Source: Lepisosteus oculatus
Taxonomy: Eukaryota; Chordata; Actinopteri; Semionotiformes; Lepisosteidae
Length of the DNA: 64,000 nucleotides
Reading direction: 5' to 3'
Assembly (NCBI RefSeq): GCF_040954835.1
Contig: NC_090723.1
Coordinates: 4,288,001-4,352,000, forward strand
Numbering within the stretch: position 1 is the stretch's first letter; each line of letters opens with the position of its first letter. This document shows positions 38,941 through 51,400 of the stretch, piece by piece. The position numbers and the translations under genes are program-made. A model generated the notes under the pieces. That model was not told the DNA's origin and ran no database searches. It saw only the letters and a list, made by a program, of their open reading frames with translations.

Positions 38941-39436
38941 AGGCTAATATATCATCGCGCGGTGACGGGTCACGGGCTTGGAGCTGGAGTTAGCAGCAAG
39001 GCGGAGGGTCGGTCTTCGCTTTGGAATTCAGAGGTGAAAGTCTAAGAAAACGTTTCCAAAACTGATCCCTAGCCATGAAATAACTGCTACTGTATCTCTC
39101 ACAGCTGGTCCCTGAATCTCTACATACTCTGCATGAATCCCCTGGCATTTCCTTTGACCATGTCAAGTCCTGTTCATCCACTGCGTACTATTAACTGCAG
39201 CATCAGACTCTCTACTTGCAACCCTTCCCATATCACAAGGCAGGTGGCTTTGATCTTTCTAGAGAATTGGTGAATCATGCTACAAAGTGCAAATCTCCCA
39301 CCTTACAGCAAGAGTCTCCGAATCCCAACACCAGTGGAAGTACTGACATCAGGAGGCTGAAGGTACAGAGAAGCAGCAGTATGCTCCTAAATCCCAGTGA
39401 ACCACACGTACACACCACAGGAGGCCAGAAAGCCAG

Positions 39437-39490
39437 AACAGGAGTGCAGTTACTGTATGCCCAATAATTTGTAATAACTGCACTCCTGTT
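39437..39490. repeat. Perfect 16-bp inverted repeat with 22-bp loop
   Basis: AACAGGAGTGCAGTTA (39437-39452) pairs with its exact reverse complement at 39475-39490. Could be the remnant of a small palindromic element or a hairpin RNA; neither is shown. Confidence 0.8.
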
Positions 39491-39633
39491 AGCACAAGGG
39501 GTGTTTTTGCAATTTCCTGTCATAGGTAGTTGCTCCTGGAAGGAGGGGAGCAGTGTGTATGAAAAGCTCGTCTGGCTTCGTGAATTGAGGTTCCCTCTTG
39601 CCAGCCAGCTCCTTCCACAAGCACTACAGAAAA

Positions 39634-39647
39634 CCACAGGGGGCAGA
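39634..39647 (+). promoter_or_regulatory. CTCF-like motif
   Basis: CCACAGGGGGCAGA resembles the CTCF core (CCASYAGRKGGCRS), with an A in place of the usual pyrimidine before AGG. It lies in the gene-poor stretch left of cntd1. Confidence 0.25.
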
Positions 39648-39984
39648 TGCCATGTAGGTAAATCCACAGCGTGGCAATGGCTAGGGTTTTGATTAAAATG
39701 CAGTGTATTTTTATCTGCCCCCTCACAAAGTGGCGTCCTGGTGTATGTTCACCCCCCTGTGGGGAAATAAAGTCCGGCTTTTCTCCTGTCTTAAACGCCT
39801 GCAAGACAGCACTATTTTCACCAAGCTGCGGAAAACGAAAGAGGGAAGGGCATCTTGTGGCGCTGATATTAATGGCACTTTATAAAAATAAAACTCCTTT
39901 GTCACAGAAATTCCTTTCATTTGGAATTTTGTCATTTAACAGTATCAAGTAAATAGACTCGTTCTAGTTGTAACTGTATTACAC

Positions 39985-40110
39985 TATCTACATCCATCCC
40001 TTTTCTAACTGCTTAGATTCAGGGTTGGGAAAGATCCGGAGCCTGTCCTGGCAAGCAACGAGGCACAAGGCTGGACACAACCAGGACAGAGCATCAGTTA
40101 AGGCTAGATG
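39985..40110 (-). repeat. Fish interspersed repeat, family C, fragment
   Basis: Contains CATCCATCCCTTTTCTAACT, CCGGAGCCTGTCCTGGCAAG and GAGGCACAAGGCTGGACAC, the start of the family read on its reverse strand. Confidence 0.65.
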
Positions 40111-41305
40111 CTCCGTACATGTCAACGAACTAAACATAAAGGCAGTTTACTGTTCCTGGTAATCCACCGTGCTGCTGTGATCCAGTATGGCTGGAGTTTC
40201 CACCATCAGACCTAACAGGACACTGGTTAAGAGTTTTTCTTGGTTTATTAATCACTGCTCAATGCCAGTTCTCAAAGACCGCTGGGCCTCCTGGATCCCA
40301 TTATTGCTGAGCTCCTAATAACTTGATTGCACTAATTATTAGTTTAAATTGACCAGATTCAACATTACTCTAAGGCCCAGTTAATGATTTAAATATATCT
40401 ATAAAATCTTTGAGTTTTTCAGCTCTCAAGGATTAGTCATTTATACTACAAGGTCAAGTACAGGTTCAGCATTTTTCCCGTGATGTAGAAAACACGTTGC
40501 TTACAGTACACAGGGTAATCAGCATGGTGGACAGGTGGATATGTTGTTTTTGAAATGAAAGGCAACAAAGGCTTCAGGTGCTGTCGGCTTGTTCTGCACT
40601 GAGAGAGGGAGGCTGTACCAGGAGCTTTACCACGAATCCCTGAAAAGACTCATCTGAACCAAAGCCCTGGAGCTTCTGCTTACACACAAAATAAACAAAC
40701 TGCAGTTTTTATCATTATATTGTTTAAAAATAATTATATTAATTTAATCTTATGAAGCCCTTTTAACTCTGATCTTGAACTAGTTGACATACAAGAAGAA
40801 ATGTTATTGGTGTAGCAATAATATATTTATTTTGAAATGTGCAAGACAAATAGAATTCTAAATATTCTGAGAACATTGTTCTAGATTTATTAACTACCAC
40901 TTCTTTTAAATTTAAAAGACACATAACTACATACAGCACATTAAAATTAATTTTCAGAAAACTAACATAAAAAAGAAACAATTCAGATTTCCAGTTCAGT
41001 GGAAAATTAACAAAACCCAGCCCTTTGTAAACATTTGCAACTCAAAAATTAAAGCATGTTTTTGCACGTTTACTAAAACAACACTTTCACTTAACTGAAC
41101 TGAGAATAAAGACAGATGGAAATATTTTTCCAGGTTTAAACATCTGACCAAAGTGCATAGAAAATTTGGATTCAGGTTGCTTTGCAAGGAATGAAGGTGC
41201 AGTCTATTACATAAAGACATAAAGCAATGTACTGTACTAACATTAAGAACAAGCAAAGACTGGGCTGGTAAGGGCCATGGTTAAATATGTAGTTCACAAG
41301 GTAAC

Positions 41306-41311
41306 TTTATT
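41306..41311 (-). terminator. Candidate polyadenylation signal of cntd1
   Basis: AATAAA on the minus strand, about 240 bp past the cntd1 stop codon. It is the first canonical hexamer I noticed downstream. Confidence 0.45.
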
Positions 41312-41551
41312 CAATACATTGTATATTCATTCAATATTCAATAGCTGTGCACTGTGATGTATTGGGTAAGAGCCATTTGCAATATGCCATGAGCTCTACT
41401 GAACTAGAAATGTCTGTACATTTTTAAAATATCACACAAGCAATTGATACATTTACAGAAACCAAAAAAGTTCAAAACAGTGCACATACAGATGTGTTTA
41501 AAGTGCTCTTTTTGGTTCCCGGACATTGTATCGATTTGTAAAGCAGATGTT

Positions 41552-44500
41552 TCAAAGTACCTCCTTCTCCGTGAAGAGGGATTCTGTGGGAGTTTCATTA
41601 CCCCTGATCTGTTTCAGTATCACATATGCAAAATCTACAATGCTCTGTCCAGAAATGGCAGTGATGCTGCTTAACTCATCAACAATCTGCAAATGTAAAG
41701 CCCAAAGACGCGTTATTTAGATTTGCATACATTGTATACTTCTTTTGTGATGTCCATTACTGTACACCACAGAAGAAGGGGGGACAAACAGAGGGAATTC
41801 TTGCAATCTTTCAGGCGTATTTCCTTGGACATGGAAATAGCAATACACATCTCTGCCTTGTCTGTTTTTGCTTTGATTATCATATATAGTATTGCAATTT
41901 ATGTAGTTGTATTACATATAATTGGCTTTTAATTACTATTACTATGTGTCTGAAAATGTAAATCTATTCAACCTGTTTTGGCAAATTCTACAATTAATTT
42001 TTCTGGGACTTACCTGCTCTCCCAGAGGCAGTTTCATTATCAAACCTATACAATCCTGTTTTTGTTACAGGTAGATCTGTTATTGCAAATATTCAGACAT
42101 TATGAAAATTAAGTGAGCTGGTTTTCTTGCACCTTTGAAAATTGTATTTTTGCTTGATCTGTAAAATTCCAGTACAGCAGGTCTGGAAAATCTAACGAAA
42201 TTCCTTTTTGCTGAAGCGGTTATATAGTGTAGCATAACAGATAATATTCTGGGAGAAGGCAACCGCATGGAATCACGCATTGATTACGATTGGTGAAATC
42301 TGAAAAGGAAATTGGAATGAAAAGTAGCGTACGGGGATTTTTAACTTTTTTTGAATTGGGCTTCTCTATAGACTCTATAGAATTACCTGACTCCAGCTGG
42401 TGAAGCTCAGAATGAAGGCGCCTGTAGCAATGACACCAGCTGCAAGGAGCACGCAGTCTTCCTTCACTGTCACAAACTTTGCCCTGCTCCTCCAAGCAAT
42501 GTTCATGAAGGCACACCACATAAGGCAATATAGAGAAAAGGATTAGCATTTTGATAAAACTTAACAAAGCTGACTTTTGTATTAACATATTACTGTAAAT
42601 GGGCTAATGGGATCATATAAGTGCAGGTGTGTGTTCAAATAGTGTGAAACACTGCTAAAACTTCTAAATTCTTCTCTTCTCAGAGAAGAGGGCATTGGGA
42701 GCTGTGGAATAAGAGTTTTTAAAACATGACTAGAAAATCGGTTTTTAATTGAGACATCGCTGAAATGCCACCCACCTCTGCTCCTGGGTGGGGTTTAAAC
42801 TCTCCGTGACCGACACCAGCAGATGGTCGTAAATGAGATTTCTCTGGAGATATACGAACTGTAGCACTTGCTGACAAATAGTGTACAGGCGTGGGACGGG
42901 AACTGTGGAATCATTGTATCCTGTAAACAGGGGAAAAACATGGACAGGCTTTGTTTTTCTGCACTGGGTTCTGCTGAACGTTTTTCATAAAATGAGTTGA
43001 GACTTTACATGTTTTTGCGTGGTATCTGGTATCTCAAAAGTAAAGTTAGTAATCTCTAGCTTCCACTGGAGAGAACTGCTTTGGAAAACAGTGGTTATTT
43101 GCTAGTGTTATTGCCCTTGAAATGGAAACACTCACCCAGGACTTCCATGAGGACCTCAACATATGTGAGAGGATTTTGGAAGTTTATGCAGAAATCCAGA
43201 GTTTTCAGGATGTGGATTTCTGATTCCAGTAAAGCCTCTTTTGTATAGTTATATCCCAACTGGTGCAGAAATCTCACAGCTGTATTGTTGTCAATAAACT
43301 GTAAAATATAAAAAAAAGCCTTAAAAATAAAAGATATATATTTTTAAGTCTCTTTGCTAAACTTCTTTTCCTTTCGTATAACACAGGCAATTTTCTCTGG
43401 AAACAATGGCAGGAGGGAGAAAAATGAAAAGTTCTTTGTATATTAACACTCCTTGGTGCTCTTGGGTCACTCAACATATGAAGACACAAAAGCAGTTTGA
43501 GAAACGACAACATTTGTCACAAGACAGCACTGGGGAAGACCTGCATTAGAGGCACCTTAAGAAGGATCAAGGTGTCAAGCAGAAATACCAGAGACCTGCA
43601 GGAGTCAGAGGACTGGGGTTATATGTCATTGATATAATAGTGCTTATGATGTAGGTCGCCATGCAGCAATCCTGGATACCCACACATACTTTCACATTTA
43701 TGATGATAGAAAGCAGGGTAAAGCAGAACTTTGATTTTAGAATGGCGTCCTGGCCAAATTTCCCATTGGCCCTGACCAATCATGGCCTCCTAATAATCCC
43801 CATCTATCAATAAGCTTCATCACTCTGTTCTCCTCCCCACTGATAGCTGATGTGAGCGTTCTGGCGCACTATGGCTGCCGTCGCAGTGGTGGTGGTGGAG
43901 GGGAGTCCCCATTACCTGTAAAGCGCTTTCAGTGGAGTGTCCAGAAAAGCGCTATATAAGTGTAAGCAATTATTATCATCTGTTCAGGAGGCTGATACTG
44001 TCTGTCCGTAATGATATTTACTAATGAAAATGTTCCGTGATCTGTTAGACCTTTCGGAGGTTGTTTAGCTATTTGAAATGGAAATCCACTAACCCTGCAG
44101 TGCAGCGCAAGTTTGCTTGCCAGCTGTATGGAGGTGAAAACGGTGAGTGTGAATCTCTCTCTTAGCTTCCTAAGAATGGAGCCAAGGGACTCTTCTCGGC
44201 CATGAGCAGGCATGCTCAATAGACCTGCAAGGAGCTTCGTCATGTACCTGGAATTATTAAAAAAAACAGCCTGTGTGAAAAAAACATCACTATATCTGAA
44301 CCAGATGTTACTGTAATAATGTGTTTAATGTGTGTTGAACCTGTGTAAACTGAAGACACTGTAATTCAGACCCTATGTAAGTGGACCAATATAGAATTAA
44401 CTGTGTTTGTTTTCAGTGATAACAAACGGGGAAGCATTATTCATTATTGTATTTAACAAACTGTAACAACAATATGGGGAAGGGAGTTTAAACAATATTA

Positions 44501-45119
44501 AGTATTTTAGATTGCATTTTCCACATTTTTCCAAAGTGCAGTGAATTCAGGTTATATTTTTAACCCTACCCCTGCACCAAACTCCGACAGGAAAAGTAAT
44601 GAGTGCTAATTATTGATGTAATTATTTATGAACAAATGTCTGCCTACCGCTCCAGTATTTCCAATGCTTGATATCCAGTGAAAAGATCCAGTCTTAACTC
44701 TTGGCACACAAGAAATATGTATTCTGAAAAAACAGGAGAAGATAAATCAGTAACCGTCATTTGATTTTGTGGACTGAGTGAATGTCCCATTACACCAGTT
44801 GCTCTTGAAGAAATATTGGACAGCTACGCAGCATTTAAAAAACCCTGTAACCTCGTCGACTTTTCTCACATTGACAACATGGCGACCGGCAAGGGAAGAA
44901 CCGTTTAACTGACGTACCTACAAGCTTTCTCTCTTTGAAACTTCCACTGTGACCCAAGACATTTCGTAAATGTTCCTTGTTTTTGCGGTTAAGGTTTACC
45001 AAGAAATCTGCCAGGATGTCGTGGGTGGCGGCACCAAACAACATATCTCGACACACATCCGAAACCGAGGAGCTCATTGCCTCAGTGGCCGTCGCCGGCG
45101 CGGCTAGGAAACGAATCAT
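41552..45119 (-). CDS. cntd1: Cyclin N-terminal domain-containing protein 1, complete, 7 coding exons
   Basis: CNTD1 is a cyclin-like nuclear protein needed in mammals to mature meiotic crossovers. The coding exons, read 5' to 3' on the minus strand, are 45119-44918, 44723-44648, 44247-44094, 43298-43136, 42920-42776, 42483-42387 and 41686-41552. Every junction is AG/GT, the phases join, and the sum is 972 nt (323 residues plus TGA); human CNTD1 has 330. Segments matching my memory of the human protein include YQALEILER in exon 2, FTLTVFTSIQLASKLAL (cyclin box) in exon 3, FLHQLGYNYTKEALLESE in exon 4, KFVTVKEDCVLLA in exon 6 and DELSSITAISG in exon 7. The first ATG (45119) has a poor context, C at -3. 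The in-frame ATG at 45077 has G at -3 and would give 309 residues, so it may be the true start. The gene is head-to-head with vps25, 319 bp apart. Intron 3 contains a fish repeat at 43744-43975. Identity is secure; the start is not. Confidence 0.95.
43744..43975 (+). repeat. Fish interspersed repeat, family A, well-preserved copy in cntd1 intron 3
   Basis: Contains CATGGCCTCCTAATAATCC, GGTGGTGGAGGGGAGTCCCC and the characteristic end AAAAGCGCTATATAAGTGTAAG. It lies antisense to cntd1 between exons 3 and 4. Confidence 0.8.
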
Positions 45120-45438
45120 ACGAAATGGGAAATGGCTATTAACGAGAAGGCGTTTTCCCTATCCTGGACGTCAAATAATAAAAAAAAAGCAATAAAGGAA
45201 TGGGAAATCACTATTAACGATGTCAGTCCAGTGTTAATTTATGTACAATACATTAGTACTGTATCGCTTTGCGTAGATTTGGCAGTAGGTGGCGCTCACA
45301 ACACACGGTTAAATCCCACACTAGAGGGCAGCACCGGTCCGGTCGGAACTATCGGTGCCGGCCCTTGTTGTAGTCCGGGAGGAAAGGAGGAACGTTCCTG
45401 CGGTATAAAGACTTCCCGGTTACACTATTATTTCAATC
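45120..45438. promoter_or_regulatory. Bidirectional promoter between cntd1 and vps25
   Basis: This 319-bp interval separates the divergent first coding exons of cntd1 and vps25, so both transcripts must start in or near it. The vps25-proximal half is G+C-rich. It contains two CTCF-like motifs (45283-45296 and 45319-45335). A TATAAAG at 45404-45410 lies only 35 bp from the vps25 ATG; if used as a TATA box it would leave an almost absent 5' leader, so it may be incidental. Seen: spacing and motifs. Inferred: promoter function. Confidence 0.8.
45283..45335 (+). promoter_or_regulatory. Tandem CTCF-like motifs
   Basis: CAGTAGGTGGCGCT (45283-45296) fits the CTCF core pattern well. CACTAGAGGGCAGCACC (45319-45335) is a second, slightly weaker match in the same orientation, its start 36 bp downstream. 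Both lie between two divergent genes. Occupancy is not shown. Confidence 0.5.
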
Positions 45439-48400
45439 ATGACTTTTGAGTGGCCTTGGCAGTATAACTTCCCTCCCTTTTTCACGTGAGTTGATTTTTT
45501 TTTGTGTCTACTCATCCGTGGTGTAATGTCCTCTGTGGGCAGATGCATTCAGTTGTTCTGGGGTCCGTAGTCAGATTGTTTCGTGGCTCCTCTGGTTTTG
45601 AAGCCGTTTATCTCCGCTTCCTGCGACTGAGCTGGACCGGGAAGTAGGATGTGAGTAGGGCAGATACAAACTTAAGAAAACAGTGAGCGACTTGTTCCTT
45701 ACACAAGTTACATCAGCAACAGACTTACGAGCTGTTTTTTTTTTTACTAGCTCGGCTCATGTTGCTGCATAAAGAAAAGTAAACCCGTCTCCGTTGGCAA
45801 GCTCTAAAATACCATAGAAGGGCGCCCTCATTTTCATTGAAAAGCCCAGAGCACATAGTCGCAAAAACTTAAAAGACTCTCAGTACAACAAAGTAATCGT
45901 TTTTATTCTATGACAGACTGCAGCCAAATGCTGAAACACGGCAGAAACAGCTGGCAGCGTGGAGCTCCTTGGTGCTGTCCTACTGCCGACATCACAGACT
46001 CTATACATTGGACGTTTTGGAAGCGCAAGAAAGCCCGGTGTTCAACAACAAAAACACAGGGAGTATCCTTCTCAGAGCGATTGCCTTGCAGTTGCTTTAC
46101 ACATTGCGTTAGAGCGACGGGAGCGATACTTTGCAATACTGTTCACTGACTGCATCTTGCTCAGCTTAGACACCGCATCACCGCATTGATTTAAAAAAGT
46201 TAGTTATTGCTATTCTTGCTACATATTTCTGACTGCCTGTCAGAAATGTTCCAGCATGTGATAGCAATTGTTGATTCTTAAAGACGGATTGCAGATCTTT
46301 ACAAATGAAAACATATATATCTATAAAGAATGCGTTTATATAATTTATAGTTTAAAAAAATAAGTATTATTGTATTGTGGTTATTGTACTTTGCATCAAG
46401 TAAAAATGCAACATCTCTGTATTTTGGATGCAGGGATATTTGCTGTTATGTCACTGTTTTAGTTTACAGTGATAATATTAAAGTAGTCATAACTGAGGTT
46501 GGCATGTTCTAGTCCTGCTATCTTTGTCAGTAGAATACAACTGATTTATAAAATCGAATCAATTTAGCATATTGAATTTGAGAAGTCTACAGATATGAAA
46601 CGTTTCACAGTTTTCTGTACTGTTAACAAAGCCTTAACCTGAATTTCAGGGAAGCTTTCCACAGAAGCCATTCAAGTCATTTTTGAAGAACTGAGAAAAA
46701 AAGGTTTCTATGTTTCTGTTTTCCCCTATTTAAAATGTCTCTGCTGTATTTCAGCTCTCAGTTAGTAATCGGAGATCAGACATGTTTTGGTGTGGTAAAA
46801 GGTTCAGTCCCTTCATTAGTGCTCTCTGTTCAAGAGGAAAAAAGGTGTCAAGATGCACATTTTGCACCAATGTACAGTTATTACTCTTTGTAGTGCCCCT
46901 GTCATAAAACTATTTTTATTCAGCAAACAATTTCATGTTTGACCATGGTTTTTTAGCAGGGGTCTTTTTGGTGATTAGTCTAGCTGTTGTGCTGAACTAA
47001 TCCTCTGGCCCGTTGATGGCCTAAAACTCAACTATTTAAACCAAAAAGGTTAGTTCTGTAAAACTATTAGATCAGTGGGCTAAGACTTCCAGTTTAGGCA
47101 TTTCTATTTCTGCTTTGGACTGTGTTAAAAATCGCCTGTGACCAGGGCTCTCCAGGCTGTTGGACTTGAGTTCGTGGGAATACTGGATATCCCACAGTGC
47201 ACTGCTCCAGTGTCTGTGAGCGTGCCAGTAGGCACGTTGAATGAGAGCATGCTCCATACTGCCAAGTGGTGCCAGTGATCCAAGTGTGAAAATAACAATA
47301 CACAGTTTCAGGCTGATACAATATTAAATATAAAAAGAATTGGAGATTCCAAATTTTAAAAATACCCATATTTGCAGCTGCCCATTGATATGCAGTTCGA
47401 ACAGGATAAAGTAAATACAGTATGTCTAGGCTGATTTACTCTACAAAAGGGCAAAAACCTTTTCTTTTGTATTTTGTACAGGGCTAGCATGCATTTGACA
47501 CACTTTAGTTCTTAAGAGGTCAAAGGATAGGACTTTCACATCTGCTTTTCCTGTGGCCCTGCGTGTATCGTAAGAGGGCATGTCCTTTATAATAAGCCAT
47601 TCCAAAGAAGGCTGCAGATTTCCATTTCCATTGTCTCAGAATGGTGACCTCTTCTTGTGGAATACAGGGAATTTGGAGTGGATGGACAAAAACAAAGCTC
47701 GGTGCTTGATCATGTGGAGAAGGCCAGAGGAGTGGGGCAAACTCATATATCAGTGGGTAAGGAGCGTTCCCCTGAACTCTGCCTGTTGATTTATTTATGA
47801 ACACATCGGTGTGCAAAAACACGTTTTTGTACATGCTTCAGTGTGTATGTGTTCATAATGCATATCTGTGTATGACTTCATTTACCTCCGTGTGTAAGGA
47901 GGTGTTCACACACTGCGTGAGCTGAGACATGTATATTTGTATAGGTGTGCGTGGCATTTTTTTGTTTTTGCTCAGTATAGAAATGTTCCTGCTGGCAGAA
48001 CACTACTTATCCCCCTAGGCTCATAGGCACAAGTTCAAAAGTATCAGGTATTTTTTCCCCCCAATTTCTAAATCAGAAAATGGTTGATAATCATGCATTT
48101 TGCAAAAAATGAAAGATTTTGATTGAATATAGTTATCACCTTTTCCCCAATATGCTGTCCTTGGTTTTGAGTATTTTTGGGCCAGAACACTATCCGTGGT
48201 TGTGCAGGTTCTGACATTGTTGATTGGCTTTTAAATGTCAATAGATAAAATTGCTCCACCTTTTTATCACGTATATATAAAAACTCTTTTAAAAGAAAGT
48301 GACATAAATACAGTAACTGTGTGTGTCTCCCATTTAATGATGACTTTTTTTTAAAAGAGAGGCTAAATTTGGAATAAAAACAGGGTTTGTGCTTAGCAGA

Positions 48401-51400
48401 CACAGTCACACAGTGGAATGTGACTTCTTGTTTGTAGGAAAACCCTCAGGCAATAGCTCATTACATAGTTTAAGATCTCAAGTCACTATATCTTAAAAAT
48501 AATACAGTAATACGAGTTAAGTGTAATTTTTGTAATAGGTGTAATTGAGGACAATTCCGCAATGATCCTTTCCCCAAGGAAAACAGTTGAATTTAGCTTT
48601 AGTTGCAGGTACCCTTTCAGGCTGTTTATGTGTCTCCAAAAATGCGAAATCCATAAACAGATTCAAATTTGCCGACAGTTACAGCTATTAGAGTATACTG
48701 TCCAGGAATTATTGACTCAAGTGACGAAGTGGGTGTTTACTGCTATGTACTGTAAAAAGTTCAGTTTGGTTGGAGCTAAGGTGGGAAGAATAATCCAGCA
48801 CTGATTAAAAAAGGCATGAATGCTGTTACAGTGACCTCAAACGTCCTAATTGTTACCACATGGGTTTGCTCCAGCAAGAATTTAAAATTTGCGATTGATC
48901 TCTTTAGTCCCTAAAGTGTGGTGATCAGCATAATAAACCTTAACATGGGTTTGCAAATTACTAAAACGAGGAAAGCCAATTTTGTGTGTGAGTCTTGATT
49001 CATTACAGCTGTGCTGTTTTTGGTACAGAACTAATGCTCTTACAGCTGAGGTTTTGTATGTCTAACAATTCTGATTTAACAATGCCGACTGTGAGGGAAT
49101 TACAAACAGGAATGATGTGAGTTTATATTGAAAGTAAGTGCTAAGCTTTGCATATTTTCTTAAATCGTCTTTACTGGTGCAGTGCAACCAGATTGTTTGC
49201 TTGAAGTGTTTTTAAGTGGAGAGCTCACTATAATTCAGTCTCTAACAATTTGTCCTGGATTTGGTGTGTTAAGCGTGTCAGGCCTCACAGACATGACTTC
49301 AGCAGTGAAGTGCTTGCCGTCATGTGAGTACCACAACCAGTGTAAACTTAGACTTTGATTTATGATATAGTCATAGTTTTAGGCACATCGACTTAAATGT
49401 CTATTAGATATGCTATAGTCACATTTCAGTCATGGAGTTTGATTTAGTCATATAAAATGTATAAAGCTGTAGTGAACAAGTGATTTTGGGCTTCATCATA
49501 ATCATTAACCCCAACACTGTCCAAGATAGCCTCCAGGGCCCTCTTAGTCCTCCTAACCAGGGCGCCTGTGCCTTTGCTTCATCACTATTGGTATCTTACC
49601 CATGGGAATGGGCCATCTTTTTAAGGGGCTCCGTTCACTAGCCTGTTCTTCAGTTTGGCGTCAGTTTTGTTTTTCAGATGTGGGGTTGACCAGCGGTTCA
49701 GCCTGGCCGCTCACATGTGGAGCTGTAGGAGCGGGTCGTTTGACGCTCCAGCCTGGCTCATGGCGCTGGCCCGCGGTCACTGGCTCTCCGAGCAGTGAAA
49801 CACTGTTGGCTCAGTGTTGCTGGGATTAGCCAGCCAGGGCTTCCTTGGTGCCCGATCAAAATGGTGACCCCTGGGGCTCCTCTGGAGCCCTGAGTGATTC
49901 CAGTGAGAGACGCAGCTCTCCTTCAGTCGGCAGCGAAGCTCCTGCATGGCCCTGCCAAGCTTGCAGCATGTCAAAAACAACTGGCTCGATCGGCCAGGAA
50001 AAAAAAACTTGAATCACCCATCATTAATCGGCTTGGTTTACAGCTAGAATGCGTGTAGGGAACCTGCGTGGTCACTCCTCTGACACATCTGTCAGAGTCA
50101 TTCATCTTTTGACATTCTGCAAGCACCGATGTCGTCATACAGGAGAGAGGGTCGCTGGCCTGAGGAGTAAAGCAGGTTACTCCCAGCAAGTGCCACTAGG
50201 GGTCGCTGTTTGTATGGTAACCGCTGGGCGGCTTGAGCTCACTAACGTGCAGTGGAACGATGCAGGTGATTTCCGCTTATGGCTGGTTAGTGGATTGACC
50301 CAGACAGCTTCTGAACCTCTGAGATCCTGTCCCGCTTCTGTTTATTTTTTAGGAACTGAGAAAACAAGGTATTTTTTTAGGCAGACACTCATTGTATAGG
50401 TAAAGGTATACAAGGAGCACAGTTTTGTCTGTGGATCCTCCTTCAGGTGTGGAGACCTGTTTCTTTGCAGCCCATGCATGCTGACGCAGCCAGCTACTCG
50501 CACTTTTTATACACTGTTTATTAGGGAGGCACAATGTGCCTGAACATTAAATAATAAAAAATATTTCTTTTTAAGGTTTCCAAAAACGGCATGATGAACT
50601 CTGTGTTCACACTGTACGAGCTGTCCAATGGAGATGACACAGAAAGCGAAGGTACTTGTCTGTGTGCTTTAGGATGTGTATATTTGGGTCTCAGTGTTGA
50701 AGATAAAGGGAACCTAACACTCAGAATATTATGCCATTAACATGCCTTTGTGTATTTTATCATAATTAAAATGTTTCTTTTTGAATTTCAGATAGACCTG
50801 TTACTTTGACTGACTGATAATTTATTAGTGTCTATTTATGTACAGCCGAAATAATGTGCATCTTATAAATAGTAAATAAATAATTCTGTCGCTTAACATA
50901 ACTAATATAAAAGCAGTGGAGTATTTTGTCAAAGTTCCTCAGTATTCTGGGTCATCATTGCTATTTTATGAGTATTGCTTGCCTCATTCCGACTGTTTAA
51001 TAACCTCTGTGTTATTGGTTATTTTGTTCAATTCTGACCAGTACTGATATCTCTTGTGATGAAATCAAGCTCTATGTTTGGAAGTGCAACCTTCCTGTTA
51101 ACAGAAAACCGTTTAACGTTGACTTAACTATTTAACAAACATTTTTAATATTGTTACTGAATCCTTGTGTCTATTTTAAGTTTTACATACACAAGATATT
51201 CTTGATACTTATTCTTTACTCACTTGAACATTCTACAAGAGTAACAATTGCAATACCTCCTCTATATTGGCAGACCATGGTCATGACTCTTTGTAAAGGA
51301 TATACAGCTTGTGCTCATAATTGGGGAAAAAACCTTTCTGTACAATACAGGGCCCTGCAAAAAAAGACCTCAAGTTTTGATTTGCCTTGCGCTTATTTTT

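Larger units (their letters stand above)
37251..41300. other. Gene-poor stretch between the CRE-TATA patch and cntd1
   Basis: Contains two family C repeat fragments, a hairpin at 39437-39490 and a CTCF-like motif at 39634. I looked for COA3-like and BECN1-like coding segments, expected here from human synteny, and did not see them. Confidence 0.45.

Noticed and set aside
37250-41300. Search for COA3 and BECN1, expected from human synteny
   Set aside because: No segment encoding their conserved cores was seen on either strand.
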